This document shows, piece after piece, positions 25,264-34,152 of a stretch of 64,000 nucleotides of DNA. Below the pieces are notes generated by a model. The model was not told the DNA's origin. It saw only the letters and a program-made list of their open reading frames with translations, and ran no database searches. The stretch covers positions 1 through 64,000 of the forward strand of contig JBMHDM010000030.1 in NCBI GenBank assembly GCA_049889395.1. The letters are read 5' to 3'. Source of the DNA: UBA3537 sp049889395. Lineage in GTDB: Bacteria > Bacteroidota > Bacteroidia > Flavobacteriales > Flavobacteriaceae. The position numbers and the translations under genes are program-made. Each line of letters begins with the position of its first letter. Position 1 is the stretch's first letter.

Positions 25264-25806
25264 ATGGAAGAAGCTGTATTTTGTGGTGGGTGTTTTTGGT
25301 GTACAGAAGCCGTTTTCAAAAGACTAAAGGGTGTGAAATCTGTACAGTCTGGATATACAGGTGGGTTTATTAAAAACCCGGCTTACAGAGAAGTTTGTGA
25401 AGGACGTACTGGTCATGCTGAAGGGATACGACTAGAATTTAACCCTCAGGTAATTTCCTACAAAGAACTTCTTGAAATCTTTTTTTCCACACACAATCCA
25501 ACCACTCTTAATCGTCAAGGACATGATATTGGTACTCAATATCGTTCAGCTATTTTTTACACTTCGGATGATCAAAAAGACGTAGCCCTTTCTGTTATTG
25601 ATTTTTTAAATCAATCTAATGTCTTTGAAAGTTCCATTGTCACTACTGTAGAACCACTGCAAGAGTTTTATGATGCCGAAATAGATCATCATGATTACTA
25701 TGACCGAAATAAAGACCAATCGTATTGTCAATTTGTTATTTTACCGAAAATAAAACATCTCAATCAGCGTTTTGAGTCTAAACTCAAATCTAGTGACCCT
25801 GAATAA
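25264..25806 (+). CDS. msrA: Peptide-methionine (S)-S-oxide reductase
   Basis: MsrA reduces the S isomer of methionine sulfoxide. The 180-residue protein has the catalytic GGCFWCTE (Cys10), the glutamate/tyrosine pocket with SGYTGG and GRTGHAEG, FSTHNPTT, DIGTQYRSAIFY and a C-terminal resolving cysteine in SYCQFVI. The ATG at 25264 starts two residues before the conserved core; the ATG at 25246 lies close to the -7 box and would leave almost no leader. It has no signal peptide. It complements the msrB pair at 8063-8927. Confidence 0.94.
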   Translation: MEEAVFCGGCFWCTEAVFKRLKGVKSVQSGYTGGFIKNPAYREVCEGRTGHAEGIRLEFNPQVISYKELLEIFFSTHNPTTLNRQGHDIGTQYRSAIFYTSDDQKDVALSVIDFLNQSNVFESSIVTTVEPLQEFYDAEIDHHDYYDRNKDQSYCQFVILPKIKHLNQRFESKLKSSDPE

Positions 25807-26056
25807 TTTACCAAAATATCAAAAACTTATTGTCAGTATTATAGGTGACCTTTTGGGTTATGTTTCTTTTATTGTACCCATTTTCGATGTCGTTTGGGCC
25901 CCGCTATCGGGCTATATTATGTCTAAATTATACGATGGAAAAAAAGGAAAAATTGCTGGGGTCTTGGTATTTATTGAAGAAGCACTTCCATTTCTGGACG
26001 TGCTTCCTTCATTTTTAATCCTATGGATTTACACTTACTATTTCGATCAGGAATAG
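25793..26056 (+). CDS. Small two-span membrane protein, unknown
   Basis: The 87-residue protein (MTLNNLPKYQKLIVSIIGDL) has two hydrophobic segments: LIVSIIGDLLGYVSFIVPIF and FLDVLPSFLILWIYTYYF. Between them is a conserved-looking turn, APLSGYIMSKLYDGKKGK. It has no family that I can name. The likely start is GTG at 25793, which overlaps the msrA stop by 14 bases; a TTG at 25772 is a less likely alternative. Overlap with msrA means shared transcription. Confidence 0.6.
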   Translation: MTLNNLPKYQKLIVSIIGDLLGYVSFIVPIFDVVWAPLSGYIMSKLYDGKKGKIAGVLVFIEEALPFLDVLPSFLILWIYTYYFDQE

Positions 26057-26082
26057 TCAGCTTTACCCATTGTTGTTGCGAA

Positions 26083-26631
26083 TTACTCTACGGTAAGGTT
26101 AAATGTAGCTTCAACATCTGTCTCTCCACCAGCATCTGCAAGACCTGTATTAGGCTTTGTTGGTTCGTGACGCAATACAATAGTTAATGTTCCCATGCTG
26201 GCCGTATTCGCGGTTAAATTGAACTCAACTCCCAGAGGGTTTCCATCACCATCCATATCAGCGTAAGACGTCGTCACATCAAGTCCTCCGGCAGGCGTAA
26301 AGAAAAACTGGTGTTCATTGGCCTCCTCTATGACTTCTTCAGTAATATTTTCAGCTGGTGTTTCAGTTTCATTTTCAACTTTGATTAGGCCTGAATAAGT
26401 TGTACCCGCTACCAAATTTCCTGAAACTGAGTATACAGGAGCGTTAGGTCCATCTCCATCGAGGTCTGTTTTTTTTAGTGTGATAGCTGTTCCACCGCCA
26501 GCGGGTGTTAGCGTAACGGTCATCGTGGTAATCACTTCCTCTTCATTAACTGGATCTGGGTCGTCATCCGAACATCCTGTAAATACTAAAGCGATTAATA
26601 GTAATGGAAATAGTAAAATTTGCTTTTTCAT
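26083..26631 (-). CDS. Lipoprotein of a probable metal-uptake operon
   Basis: The 182-residue protein has a lipoprotein signal (LLLIALVFTGCSDDD, lipobox TGC) followed by an acidic stretch. The mature part is rich in Thr/Glu with several DxDGDG-like loops (DLDGDGPNAP, YADMDGDGNP) that could bind calcium or another metal, and it ends with a conserved VLRHEPTKPN and a beta-rich tail. The gene lies 11 bases after the TonB-dependent receptor gene. Outer-membrane lipoproteins in this position often act as surface partners of the receptor. The exact role is unknown. Confidence 0.7.
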   Translation of the reverse strand: MKKQILLFPLLLIALVFTGCSDDDPDPVNEEEVITTMTVTLTPAGGGTAITLKKTDLDGDGPNAPVYSVSGNLVAGTTYSGLIKVENETETPAENITEEVIEEANEHQFFFTPAGGLDVTTSYADMDGDGNPLGVEFNLTANTASMGTLTIVLRHEPTKPNTGLADAGGETDVEATFNLTVE

Positions 26632-26642
26632 AGTTTTTAGTT

Positions 26643-29045
26643 TTAATAATTGTATTTAAGATTTAATAAAATATTTCGTCCTAAATCATCAGCATAAAAA
26701 CGCTGTAGATTTAAGTAATTGCGGTAGGAGGTGTTCATAACATTATTAATTCCTAATCCTACCGTTAAGAATGATGTCTTGTTTATTTTAAAGTTGATAC
26801 TTGAGTTAAAATTCAGTAAATGGTATGCACTTGGCGGGGTACTCATGTCCACAACTTCTGTGGAGTCTGTCAATGGTATGTACACTTCAAAATTGGTGTC
26901 AGGGAATTCATTTTGTACAAAAACATATTCGCTTTCCAAACTCATTTTGAAATTTTTCCACGACGGTTTATTGAATGAAATAGTGTTCTTTACATTAACC
27001 GGTGGCATGTTTATTAGTGGCAAATCTAAAGTTTTGTCCATCCCTTTTACCAATGAGAATTGATGATTAAAATCAAAATAAGAGTTGAGTTTGATTTGTA
27101 CGTCTAGATCCAAACCAATCAGCTGTGCTTGGGTTTGTCTATATTCCCAAACTTGAAAATTACCACGGATAGTTTCCGTGACAGCCGTTGGCTCAATCAA
27201 AATAAAGTCCGAAATCGTATTGACATACGGATTGATAGTAAAACCAAAGTTTTTATTTTGACGTTGAAGGGTCAAAGAAAACTTGTGACTAATTTCAGAT
27301 TCAAAACTTAAATCACCTAGCTCAATTCGAGCGATAGCATGATGTAACCCCTCACTAAATAGTTCAGAAGGATTAGGTGGCCTAGATGCCATGGCATAAT
27401 TTAAAAATAAACTATATTGATCATCTAGCTGATGTTGAATACCAAACGTTGCCGATACGTTATTGAACGTTAAATTGGGCTTGGTAGCGACCTGATTAGC
27501 CAGCTCGTTTACCACTAAATCTGGATACAGTTCATCATAATTTCTGGATTCCCAAAAAGAGGTTCTATAGTATTTAAAAACATCCATATTTGAAAAATCA
27601 TATCTTAAACCCGATTCCAAATTCCAGTGATCCCCTAACTTGTAATTACCAATAACATATAGTCCCAAATCATACTTGTCATAATCAGGAATTAACCGTC
27701 TTACACCCGTATTCGGATTCGGGAAATTGTTCTGATATCGTGCCATAATACCCGATTTAAGTTCTAGACCCGATTTATTTTCAGACTCATAATCTATCAA
27801 GATCGTATGAGTATTTAGTCTTAAATCCAAAGCAGCTTTGTCTTTATCATCGCCACGACGAATGTCATATTCAAATCTATTGTTCTGTTGAAAGTCATAC
27901 TGAAGACTAAATTTTCCAATTCGATCAAAAGATTTAAACCCTTTGATTCTGAATAGATGGTGTCCTACTTTCTGGTAAGGTTCGCTTATATCGTATGTAA
28001 AATCACGAATAATTAAAGGGACATCACTACTCAAAGCTCGGACTTGGTCTCCAGCACCATGTAAGTGCGAGGCTCGTAAAATTCCAATGTTGCTATTCAT
28101 AAAAGAATAATAAACTTCAAACCCTTGTCGAATTTGATTCAAACCAAAATGCAGTCCTAGATGTTGTGATGATACCCCGGTATTACTCAGAAGATAATCT
28201 GCAGCATCAAAATCGCCAAAACGTTTGACAGATCCTTGAAAAGTGCCAAACCATCCCTTATTAGTGCTCTTAGTGATTTTAGTCGATAACAATCCTCCAC
28301 GACCATTAGTCTGGCCTGTAAGTTGAGTATGTCCGTATAAACTATCCAAAAGAGGCACTTTGGCTGCTTGTGATATGACAATCCCACCAATTGCATCTCC
28401 GCCATACTGCAATGCACTGGAGTTCTTTATTACAGTAAGTCGATCCACACCATTGATATCTATATTGGGGGCATGGTCGGCACCCCATTCCTGATCTTGC
28501 AGGCGAACACCATTATTTAGCATGAGAATACGACTGCCGTATAGACCATTGATAATAGGCTTCACAACTGTATTCCCTTTGCTCAATGTTGCTACACCAC
28601 TTACAGAGCTCAAAGCATCTCCTAATGATCCTGTGCTGAATCGTGCTAGTGTTTCGTTAGAAATTTGTGTTTCTATTGAGCTTTTGATCTTATCCTCATA
28701 TAGTTTGCCATCTACAATAATCTCATTGAGTTCTTCAAGATGATGTTCCAAAATAAAATCTCTTACAACGGATCGATTCATTTTTAAGGTGAAAGTTCTG
28801 TTATCGCAAGACGGATGCATGACTCGGATATTGTAGATTTCTCCTGTACATAAATCCGAGAGTTCAAAATGGCCTTCTAATCCAGTTTGAACACTAGCGT
28901 TTGTTTCAGAAATCACCAAGGTAGCACCTGACAACACCGTGTTGTCGTGCATATCTAAAACACGACCAGAAAGTGTTAGATTACAATTTTGAGACCATAC
29001 AGCAAAGCTGCACAGTAGAATAATACAGTTAAAATGATTTTGCAT
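26643..29045 (-). CDS. TonB-dependent outer-membrane receptor, possibly for zinc or another metal
   Basis: The 800-residue protein has a signal peptide (MQNHFNCIILLCSFAVWSQ), a carboxypeptidase-regulatory-like domain (about 20-110, LSGRVLDMHDNTVLSGATL), a plug domain (LGDALSSVSGVATLSKGN, then INGLYGSRILMLNNGVRLQD) and a long barrel ending ILLNLKYNY. It is not a SusC: it is shorter and lacks SusC features. An extracellular segment contains SHLHGAGD and HAIARIELG, recalling ZnuD-type metal receptors. The upstream small His/Cys-rich protein and downstream lipoprotein support metal uptake. Which metal cannot be read from sequence. Confidence 0.8.
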   Translation of the reverse strand: MQNHFNCIILLCSFAVWSQNCNLTLSGRVLDMHDNTVLSGATLVISETNASVQTGLEGHFELSDLCTGEIYNIRVMHPSCDNRTFTLKMNRSVVRDFILEHHLEELNEIIVDGKLYEDKIKSSIETQISNETLARFSTGSLGDALSSVSGVATLSKGNTVVKPIINGLYGSRILMLNNGVRLQDQEWGADHAPNIDINGVDRLTVIKNSSALQYGGDAIGGIVISQAAKVPLLDSLYGHTQLTGQTNGRGGLLSTKITKSTNKGWFGTFQGSVKRFGDFDAADYLLSNTGVSSQHLGLHFGLNQIRQGFEVYYSFMNSNIGILRASHLHGAGDQVRALSSDVPLIIRDFTYDISEPYQKVGHHLFRIKGFKSFDRIGKFSLQYDFQQNNRFEYDIRRGDDKDKAALDLRLNTHTILIDYESENKSGLELKSGIMARYQNNFPNPNTGVRRLIPDYDKYDLGLYVIGNYKLGDHWNLESGLRYDFSNMDVFKYYRTSFWESRNYDELYPDLVVNELANQVATKPNLTFNNVSATFGIQHQLDDQYSLFLNYAMASRPPNPSELFSEGLHHAIARIELGDLSFESEISHKFSLTLQRQNKNFGFTINPYVNTISDFILIEPTAVTETIRGNFQVWEYRQTQAQLIGLDLDVQIKLNSYFDFNHQFSLVKGMDKTLDLPLINMPPVNVKNTISFNKPSWKNFKMSLESEYVFVQNEFPDTNFEVYIPLTDSTEVVDMSTPPSAYHLLNFNSSINFKINKTSFLTVGLGINNVMNTSYRNYLNLQRFYADDLGRNILLNLKYNY

Positions 29046-29090
29046 TTACAGTGCTTCATTAACATTAAGAGATGATTTGGGGTGTCAATG

Positions 29091-29423
29091 TTAAGAAGTT
29101 GCTGGAGGGCCCCTTAGTTGTTTAAAATGTAACTTAGTATTGCAGGATAAAAATCTGTAGTGTGTAATTTGTTTTCTATTTGCGGCTATGAGGATGTTGT
29201 CCTCATAGTCTTGAAAAGAGTAAACAGTTAAACTAAAATTAAAATCACAAAGTTCACAATCAATAGCTGATTCGTGAAGGTGTAGTTTTCCCTGAAATTT
29301 ACAAATAGGGTGATCATGATTTTCAAAAGAATGAATAATCTGAATTGAAGCTGGAAGCAAAAGTGCTAACATTAGCAAGCTGCTGCAAAACAATCTAGTA
29401 ATATTTGATTTTATATACTTCAT
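29091..29423 (-). CDS. Small exported His/Cys-rich protein, probable metal binding
   Basis: The 110-residue protein has a signal or anchor segment (LFCSSLLMLALLLPASIQ) followed by a cluster of possible metal ligands: HSFENHDHPICKF, KLHLHESAIDCELCDFNFS, that is five or more histidines and three cysteines within about 35 residues. It lies 45 bases before the TonB receptor gene, and its ATG overlaps the stop of the preceding gene (ATGA). Similar short proteins precede such receptors in other flavobacteria, as I recall. A role in delivering or sensing zinc or copper is inferred, not shown. Confidence 0.65.
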   Translation of the reverse strand: MKYIKSNITRLFCSSLLMLALLLPASIQIIHSFENHDHPICKFQGKLHLHESAIDCELCDFNFSLTVYSFQDYEDNILIAANRKQITHYRFLSCNTKLHFKQLRGPPATS

Positions 29424-29929
29424 TCGTTGTTTAAGAAACGTCCTAGACCAAATCTTCGGAGCATTTTCTTTTCAAAGTTCCAAAAAAAATCGAATTGCCC
29501 AAAAATAAAACCCCAAAATACCAATAAAATTTGATAAAATATCAAACTTGTAAGGATAAATGAAAACCAGTATACAAATAGGTTGAAATTATCTGTAGTA
29601 ATCCCCAGCCATTTAATAATTGGTCGACCTACAAACATGGAAGAAGATCCCGTTATAGCAAAGACAATAAATATTCGAATAAGTTGCCAACGTTCTTTGA
29701 CTATCCATTTAGATTCTAATTTGGATATAAAAAACAAACATAACTTTATGATAGTTAAACCCAGTCCTAGTCCAAAAACTATTGATATCCAAAGCGGAGT
29801 GTCAATGATATTATTTGCGATTTTAAAACCAGTGTAAAGGCATCCTGTAGTCCCTACAACAGGATAGAGAAGCTGCCAATTTTTGCTGATTTGCCAATTA
29901 TTTTTCAGGGTTTCCAAGCGGGTTTTCAT
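29420..29929 (-). CDS. Multi-span membrane protein, unknown (DUF6787-like)
   Basis: The 169-residue protein has about four hydrophobic segments (LLYPVVGTTGCLYTGFKI; PLWISIVFGLGLGLTIIKL; RIFIVFAITGSSSMFVGRP; FSFILTSLIFYQILLVFWG). The phrases ESKWIVKERWQLIRIFIVF and ITGSSSMFVGRPI recall the DUF6787 family, though I am not certain of the number. It is the first gene of the operon that ends with the TonB receptor and lipoprotein, and it shares a 4-base overlap with the next gene. Confidence 0.6.
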   Translation of the reverse strand: MKTRLETLKNNWQISKNWQLLYPVVGTTGCLYTGFKIANNIIDTPLWISIVFGLGLGLTIIKLCLFFISKLESKWIVKERWQLIRIFIVFAITGSSSMFVGRPIIKWLGITTDNFNLFVYWFSFILTSLIFYQILLVFWGFIFGQFDFFWNFEKKMLRRFGLGRFLNNE

Positions 29930-29934
29930 GCCCG

Positions 29935-29961
29935 CAAAGATAACATATTATAGCGTTATAA
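29935..29961 (-). promoter_or_regulatory. Promoter and possible operator of the receptor operon
   Basis: On the minus strand TATCTTTG (29942-29935) matches TAnnTTTG and lies only 5 bases from the ATG at 29929, so the leader must be very short. Just upstream, TTATA-GCGT-TATAA (29948-29961) is a perfect palindrome with a 4-base centre, in the position where a repressor would block the promoter. A metal-responsive regulator is a reasonable guess. Confidence 0.5.
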
Positions 29962-29965
29962 GTAT

Positions 29966-30604
29966 TTATTTTTTGTTAAACAGCTTACCAAACAGTCCAC
30001 TTATACTGTTGTTTTTCTGACCCAATACTGCACCTGCTACATCATCAATTATTGATCCTTCCTGATCGGCATCTAAAATGGATTCAAATAAATTTTGATT
30101 TCCGCCTTTATCGTGAAAATTACCATCCACGAGCCCGCCCAGCAAATTGGTTAGTCCGTTGGCATCGTTCACAGCGCTTTGACGTTGTTGTTTTCCAAGA
30201 AAACCCATGACAATTGGGGCAGCAATTTTTAGAATTTGACTCACAGTTGAGTTGTTAATTCCAGACTGTTGGCTTATAGCATTTTCGACGTTCTGACGCC
30301 GATTTCCCAAAACATGCCCCAATATTTTACTGCCATCTCGCGCTATGGCATTGGAGTTATTATTGGCAAATATTTCGCCTAGTTGGTCTAAAATACGACC
30401 ATCATGTTTGTGAGATAATGCGCCCAACAGCCCCGAAGCACCATGAGGTGTTGCGGCGTTACGTTGCATGACTTGCATCAAAACAGGTACTGCCAAATTG
30501 AGTAATTTACTGGTATTGGATTTTGATTGTCCAGTTTGGCTGGACAAGCCCTCGATCAATGATTCTCCCAAATCACTGCCAAGTAGGTTTAGTAGTCCTG
30601 ACAT
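29966..30604 (-). CDS. DUF937 domain protein
   Basis: The 212-residue protein starts MSGLLNLLGSDLGESLIEGL and carries the DUF937 pattern of repeated Gly/Ala/Leu helices: LLNLAVPVLMQVM, ILDQLGEIFANN, GSKILGHVLGNRRQNVENAI, ILKIAAPIVMGFLGKQ. It ends with an acidic segment (DADQEGSIIDDVAGAVLGQ). It has no signal peptide and no catalytic motif. The function of the family is unknown. It lies downstream of serA on the same strand but behind a terminator, so it is probably a separate unit. Confidence 0.82.
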   Translation of the reverse strand: MSGLLNLLGSDLGESLIEGLSSQTGQSKSNTSKLLNLAVPVLMQVMQRNAATPHGASGLLGALSHKHDGRILDQLGEIFANNNSNAIARDGSKILGHVLGNRRQNVENAISQQSGINNSTVSQILKIAAPIVMGFLGKQQRQSAVNDANGLTNLLGGLVDGNFHDKGGNQNLFESILDADQEGSIIDDVAGAVLGQKNNSISGLFGKLFNKK

Positions 30605-30911
30605 AGGGTGTTGTTTAAATGTTAATTTATGTTTAATTCAGTTTTTTATTTGCTAATCAGGTTCTATGAAACCGTTGCCAAAAATACATCCAAATGGCAT
30701 CAAATGTTAAAACAGCTTAAACTGTGCAAAAATTTTTAACTGATAGTCTGAAAGACCTAGGTTTTCTCATGGTTTTGAAGTACAATTTGGGTGCATATCT
30801 GTCTCCAAAAATAGAAAAAAATCCAACATTAGAGTTGGATTTTTTTTAAAATTTAAGAAGTTGAAATTTAATTCAACTGGTTTTGGTTTTTAAATTATAA
30901 TTTATTTCAAT
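30605..30911. other. Intergenic region between serA and the DUF937 gene
   Basis: Apart from the serA terminator (listed separately) I see no gene, no exact promoter box and no repeat in this 307-base stretch. The DUF937 promoter should lie here but has no clean consensus match. Confidence 0.4.
30815..30847 (-). terminator. Terminator of the luxC-serC-serA transcript
   Basis: AAAAAAATCCAAC pairs with GTTGGATTTTTTT around ATTAGA. It is symmetrical, so it can work in both directions; the gene ending into it is serA on the minus strand. Confidence 0.85.
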
Positions 30912-31862
30912 TTATTTGAGAATCGAAATAATTTGAGCGGCCAACTCAGATCCAATGCGTTGTTGTGCTTGAGTCGTTGCAGCGCCAATATGTGGGGTGA
31001 GAGACACTTTGGGGTGCATTAACACCTGCACAGCTGGTTTAGGCTCATTCTCAAAAGTATCGACCCCTGCGAAGGCCAATTTACCAGAGTCAAGGGCTTT
31101 CAAAAGAGCCACTTCATCGACCACACCACCGCGTGCCGCATTGACCAATCCTGCGCCGTCTTTCATCATATTGAATTCGGCTTCACCAATAACAAACTCT
31201 TTTTGAGCCGGGACGTGAAGGGTTACAAAATCGGCTTGTTGGAGCACCTCATTTTTGGTAAGCATATCTATGTTGAATGATAACGATTGGCCATCGAAAA
31301 AGGGAACAACTACTGATGCTTTGTCCATGAACGGATCATGTGCAATGACTTTCATTCCGAGTCCGATTCCTATTTTGGCGGCCGCCTGTCCAATTCGTCC
31401 AAATCCAACAATGCCTAAAGTTTTACCTCGAAGTTCGGTGCCTTTTGCATAGGCCTTTTTGAGAACTTTAAATTTGCTGTCTCCCTCCAATGGCATATTT
31501 CGATTGGAATCATACAAAAATCGAACACCTGAAAAGAGATGAGCAAAGACTAATTCTGCTACCGATTCCGAAGACGCTGCCGGTGTATTGATAACGTGCA
31601 ATCCTTTACTTCGGGCATAATCAACATCAATATTATCCATACCAACGCCACCGCGTCCAATAACTTTAAGACTAGGACATGCATCTATAAGTGCTTGGCG
31701 TACTGTTGTAGCACTGCGCACTAGGATGACGTTAATATTTTCGTTGTTAATGTAATTTTCGAGCTGTTCTTGGGCGACGTTAACGGTTCTAACTTCAAAA
31801 CCAGCGGCTTCGAGCTCTTCTACACCATTTTTAGAAATTCCGTCGTTTGCTAATACTATCAT
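30912..31862 (-). CDS. serA: D-3-phosphoglycerate dehydrogenase, short form
   Basis: SerA oxidises 3-phosphoglycerate to 3-phosphohydroxypyruvate, the first step of serine synthesis. The 316-residue protein has the D-2-hydroxyacid dehydrogenase layout: GRGGVGMDNID, the NAD-binding GIVGFGRIGQAAAKIG (about 147-162), VTLHVPAQKE, NAARGGVVDEVALL and the catalytic histidine in LTPHIGAAT. It lacks the C-terminal ACT regulatory domain, so serine feedback of the E. coli type is not expected. It lies 4 bases after serC, which makes the next enzyme and confirms the assignment. Confidence 0.93.
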   Translation of the reverse strand: MIVLANDGISKNGVEELEAAGFEVRTVNVAQEQLENYINNENINVILVRSATTVRQALIDACPSLKVIGRGGVGMDNIDVDYARSKGLHVINTPAASSESVAELVFAHLFSGVRFLYDSNRNMPLEGDSKFKVLKKAYAKGTELRGKTLGIVGFGRIGQAAAKIGIGLGMKVIAHDPFMDKASVVVPFFDGQSLSFNIDMLTKNEVLQQADFVTLHVPAQKEFVIGEAEFNMMKDGAGLVNAARGGVVDEVALLKALDSGKLAFAGVDTFENEPKPAVQVLMHPKVSLTPHIGAATTQAQQRIGSELAAQIISILK

Positions 31863-31866
31863 AATG

Positions 31867-32928
31867 TTATGCTTTTCGTTCTAATTCGCTCATCACTTCA
31901 ACTAAAGTTTGAACGCTTTCAATAGTCAAGGCGTTGTACATGGAGGCGCGGTATCCGCCTACACTTCGGTGACCATTTAACCCGTTAATGCCTGCTTCTT
32001 GCCACATGCTGTCAAAGGTATCTTTTAGATTGTCATTGGCAAGGGTAAAGGTGGCATTCATCGTGGAACGGTCTGCTTGTGCGGCAAATCCGTTGAATAG
32101 GGGGTTAAGATCAATTTCTGAATAAAGGAGTTGGGCTTTTTTTTCGTTTTCTTTTTCAATAGCTGTTATTCCACCTTTATTTTTGAGCCACTCCAAGTTG
32201 AGCATAGCAGTATAAACGGCATATACAGGAGGGGTGTTAAACATACTGCCTTTTCCGATGTGAACTTTGTAGTCCATCATGGAAGGGATCTTTCGAGAGA
32301 CTTTCCCTAAAATGTCTTCTTGTACCACAACTAAAGTTGTACCCGCAGGACCCATATTTTTTTGAGCCCCAGCATAGATCAATCCAAATTTCGAGAAATC
32401 TAAAGTTCTGGAGAAAATATCGCTGCTCATATCACAAACCATCGGGATATCTGTTTCTGGAAATTCTTTGATTTGTGTACCAAAAATAGTGTTATTAGAA
32501 GTGCAATGAAAATAGTCGTGATCTTCTGGAATATGGTAGCCTTTTGGGATATAGTTGTAGTTAGCATCTTTTGAAGAAGCGACTTCCAAAACATCGTCAA
32601 AAATTCGAGCCTCTTTGATGGCTTTATCGCTCCATGTTCCGGTATTGAGGTAGGCGGCACGTTTTTCTAATAAGTTGAGTGCTACAGCCAAGAATTGGGT
32701 ACTGGCGCCGCCTTGCAGAAACAATGCTTTGTAGCCCATTCCTTCTAATCCGAGTAATTCTAGTACTAAGGATCGTGCATTTTCCATGATGTCTACAAAG
32801 GCTTTGCTACGGTGAGAAATTTCGATTAGTGATAGACCATTATCAAAATCCAAAATCGCTTGTGCCGATTGTTTTAAAACTTCCTGAGGGAGTACGCATG
32901 GTCCTGCGCTAAAATTGTGTCGTGTCAT
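31867..32928 (-). CDS. serC: Phosphoserine aminotransferase
   Basis: SerC converts 3-phosphohydroxypyruvate to phosphoserine with glutamate as amino donor. The 353-residue PLP enzyme begins HNFSAGPCVLPQEVL and shows ISHRSKAF, FLQGGASTQFLAV, the PLP lysine in YAGAQKNMGPAGTTLVV and GHRSVGGYRASMYNAL near the end. It is followed 4 bases later by serA. The 88-base gap to luxC upstream has no clear promoter box, so it may be part of the luxC transcript. Confidence 0.95.
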   Translation of the reverse strand: MTRHNFSAGPCVLPQEVLKQSAQAILDFDNGLSLIEISHRSKAFVDIMENARSLVLELLGLEGMGYKALFLQGGASTQFLAVALNLLEKRAAYLNTGTWSDKAIKEARIFDDVLEVASSKDANYNYIPKGYHIPEDHDYFHCTSNNTIFGTQIKEFPETDIPMVCDMSSDIFSRTLDFSKFGLIYAGAQKNMGPAGTTLVVVQEDILGKVSRKIPSMMDYKVHIGKGSMFNTPPVYAVYTAMLNLEWLKNKGGITAIEKENEKKAQLLYSEIDLNPLFNGFAAQADRSTMNATFTLANDNLKDTFDSMWQEAGINGLNGHRSVGGYRASMYNALTIESVQTLVEVMSELERKA

Positions 32929-33016
32929 TCCTGAAGATTGTTAGTTCGCTAAATATTAAGCTGCAAATGTCTGAATTAATTGTGGATATGGGTGCAAATT
33001 TTTTTATAATATTCTG

Positions 33017-34078
33017 TTATATTTTCAACAAGAAATCAACAGTATCAATATTATCTGCATAGTCGGACAATGCTGGGTATTGCGTTTGACCAAATGCAAT
33101 GGTATCGGGAAAATCGTTTGTGGTTACAACACATTGGATAAGTTGTTGATCTTTTTCCAGCCGGTCTTGTAGCTCAGCTGTGTTATCGTAAAATTCGTAG
33201 AATAGTGTGGCTATGGGTGAGGCATAACGGGAATCTTCTTTGAGCATCAAAAAGCCATTTTCTAACAATTGAAACTCGCTCATCAAATAGACCGCCTTGT
33301 TGTAATCATAATTATTGGCATATTTAGCACTGTTCATAATGGGATGCCAATCATACATCGCTTGAAAAAATTCGTCAAAGTTATAATCTCTTGGAACAAA
33401 TAATTTGGACACACTTCGGCACCCCAATCCATAGTATCGAAATACGTCTTCGGCCAAATGAGAAAGTTCTTGGGGAGTTTCTTTTCCGGTTAGGATGGCA
33501 ACAGAATTTCTATTTTTTCGGATTATAGCTGGCTTATCTTTGAAGTAAGTCTCAAAATATCTGGCGGAGTTATTGCTGCCAGTAGCAATAACGGCGTCGT
33601 AGTGATCAAGTTTATCATCTGAAAATGAAATTTTATCTTTCAATTCGGGCATAATATGCTTGATATAAGCTACCAAAAAGGGTAATAAATGTCTATCATT
33701 AGACGATTGTTTGATTAAAACTTGATGTCCTGTTACAAGGGCCGATATAAAATCGTGAAACCCTACTAACGGAATATTTCCAGCCATGATTATGGCCACC
33801 GTTTTTGGGGTTTTAGCTGGAATGGTATAAGGGGCCAGCCAGTGTTCTAAATTGCTTTTTTTTAGTGCTGTCTGCCATTGGTTAAGAGCAAAAATAAGAT
33901 TGGACGGTGTAAACCAACCGTTGTGTTCTTGCGCCAACTTGAGCTGGTGTTTAAACCCATCGAAAAACAAGTCGTTGTGGCGTACATCTCTTGAAGGTGT
34001 TGCTATTTCAGACGTAAATTGTGCCAAAAACTGTCCCAAATGGTGTAGCCCGTTTATTATCATTTTTTTATGATTCAT
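33017..34078 (-). CDS. Acyl-CoA reductase, LuxC family
   Basis: LuxC-type enzymes reduce acyl-CoA or acyl thioesters to aldehydes. The 353-residue protein has the block IIMAGNIPLVGFHDFISALV, the nucleotide region ATGSNNSARYFETYF and the probable acyl-thioester cysteine in YYGLGCRSVSKLFVP. In light-emitting bacteria LuxC feeds luciferase; here no luciferase is present, and the gene sits head-to-head with a dicluster ferredoxin and ahead of serC-serA, an arrangement I recall from many Flavobacteriaceae. The in vivo substrate is not known. The start is ATG at 34078; an ATG six codons later is possible. Confidence 0.85.
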   Translation of the reverse strand: MNHKKMIINGLHHLGQFLAQFTSEIATPSRDVRHNDLFFDGFKHQLKLAQEHNGWFTPSNLIFALNQWQTALKKSNLEHWLAPYTIPAKTPKTVAIIMAGNIPLVGFHDFISALVTGHQVLIKQSSNDRHLLPFLVAYIKHIMPELKDKISFSDDKLDHYDAVIATGSNNSARYFETYFKDKPAIIRKNRNSVAILTGKETPQELSHLAEDVFRYYGLGCRSVSKLFVPRDYNFDEFFQAMYDWHPIMNSAKYANNYDYNKAVYLMSEFQLLENGFLMLKEDSRYASPIATLFYEFYDNTAELQDRLEKDQQLIQCVVTTNDFPDTIAFGQTQYPALSDYADNIDTVDFLLKI

Positions 34079-34080
34079 AA

Positions 34081-34112
34081 TTTGTTTGTCGCTTTTTTTG
34101 GCGTTAATTTTG
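34081..34112 (+). promoter_or_regulatory. Promoter of the ferredoxin gene
   Basis: TTTG (34081-34084), 20 bases, then TAATTTTG (34105-34112). It matches both boxes with normal spacing, 40 bases before the ATG. Confidence 0.7.
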
Positions 34113-34118
34113 TTTGTA

Positions 34119-34126
34119 CAAATTTA
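34119..34126 (-). promoter_or_regulatory. Promoter -7 box of the luxC-serC-serA genes
   Basis: On the minus strand TAAATTTG matches TAnnTTTG, 40 bases before the luxC ATG. It is interleaved with the ferredoxin promoter, so the two transcripts may interfere or be controlled together. Confidence 0.55.
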
Positions 34127-34152
34127 GTTAATTCTAATCTTTAAAAAAGACT

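Noticed and set aside
33017..34078. Part of a bioluminescence (lux) operon
   Set aside because: No luciferase subunits or LuxD/LuxE genes are present; LuxC-family genes are widespread in Bacteroidota without light emission.
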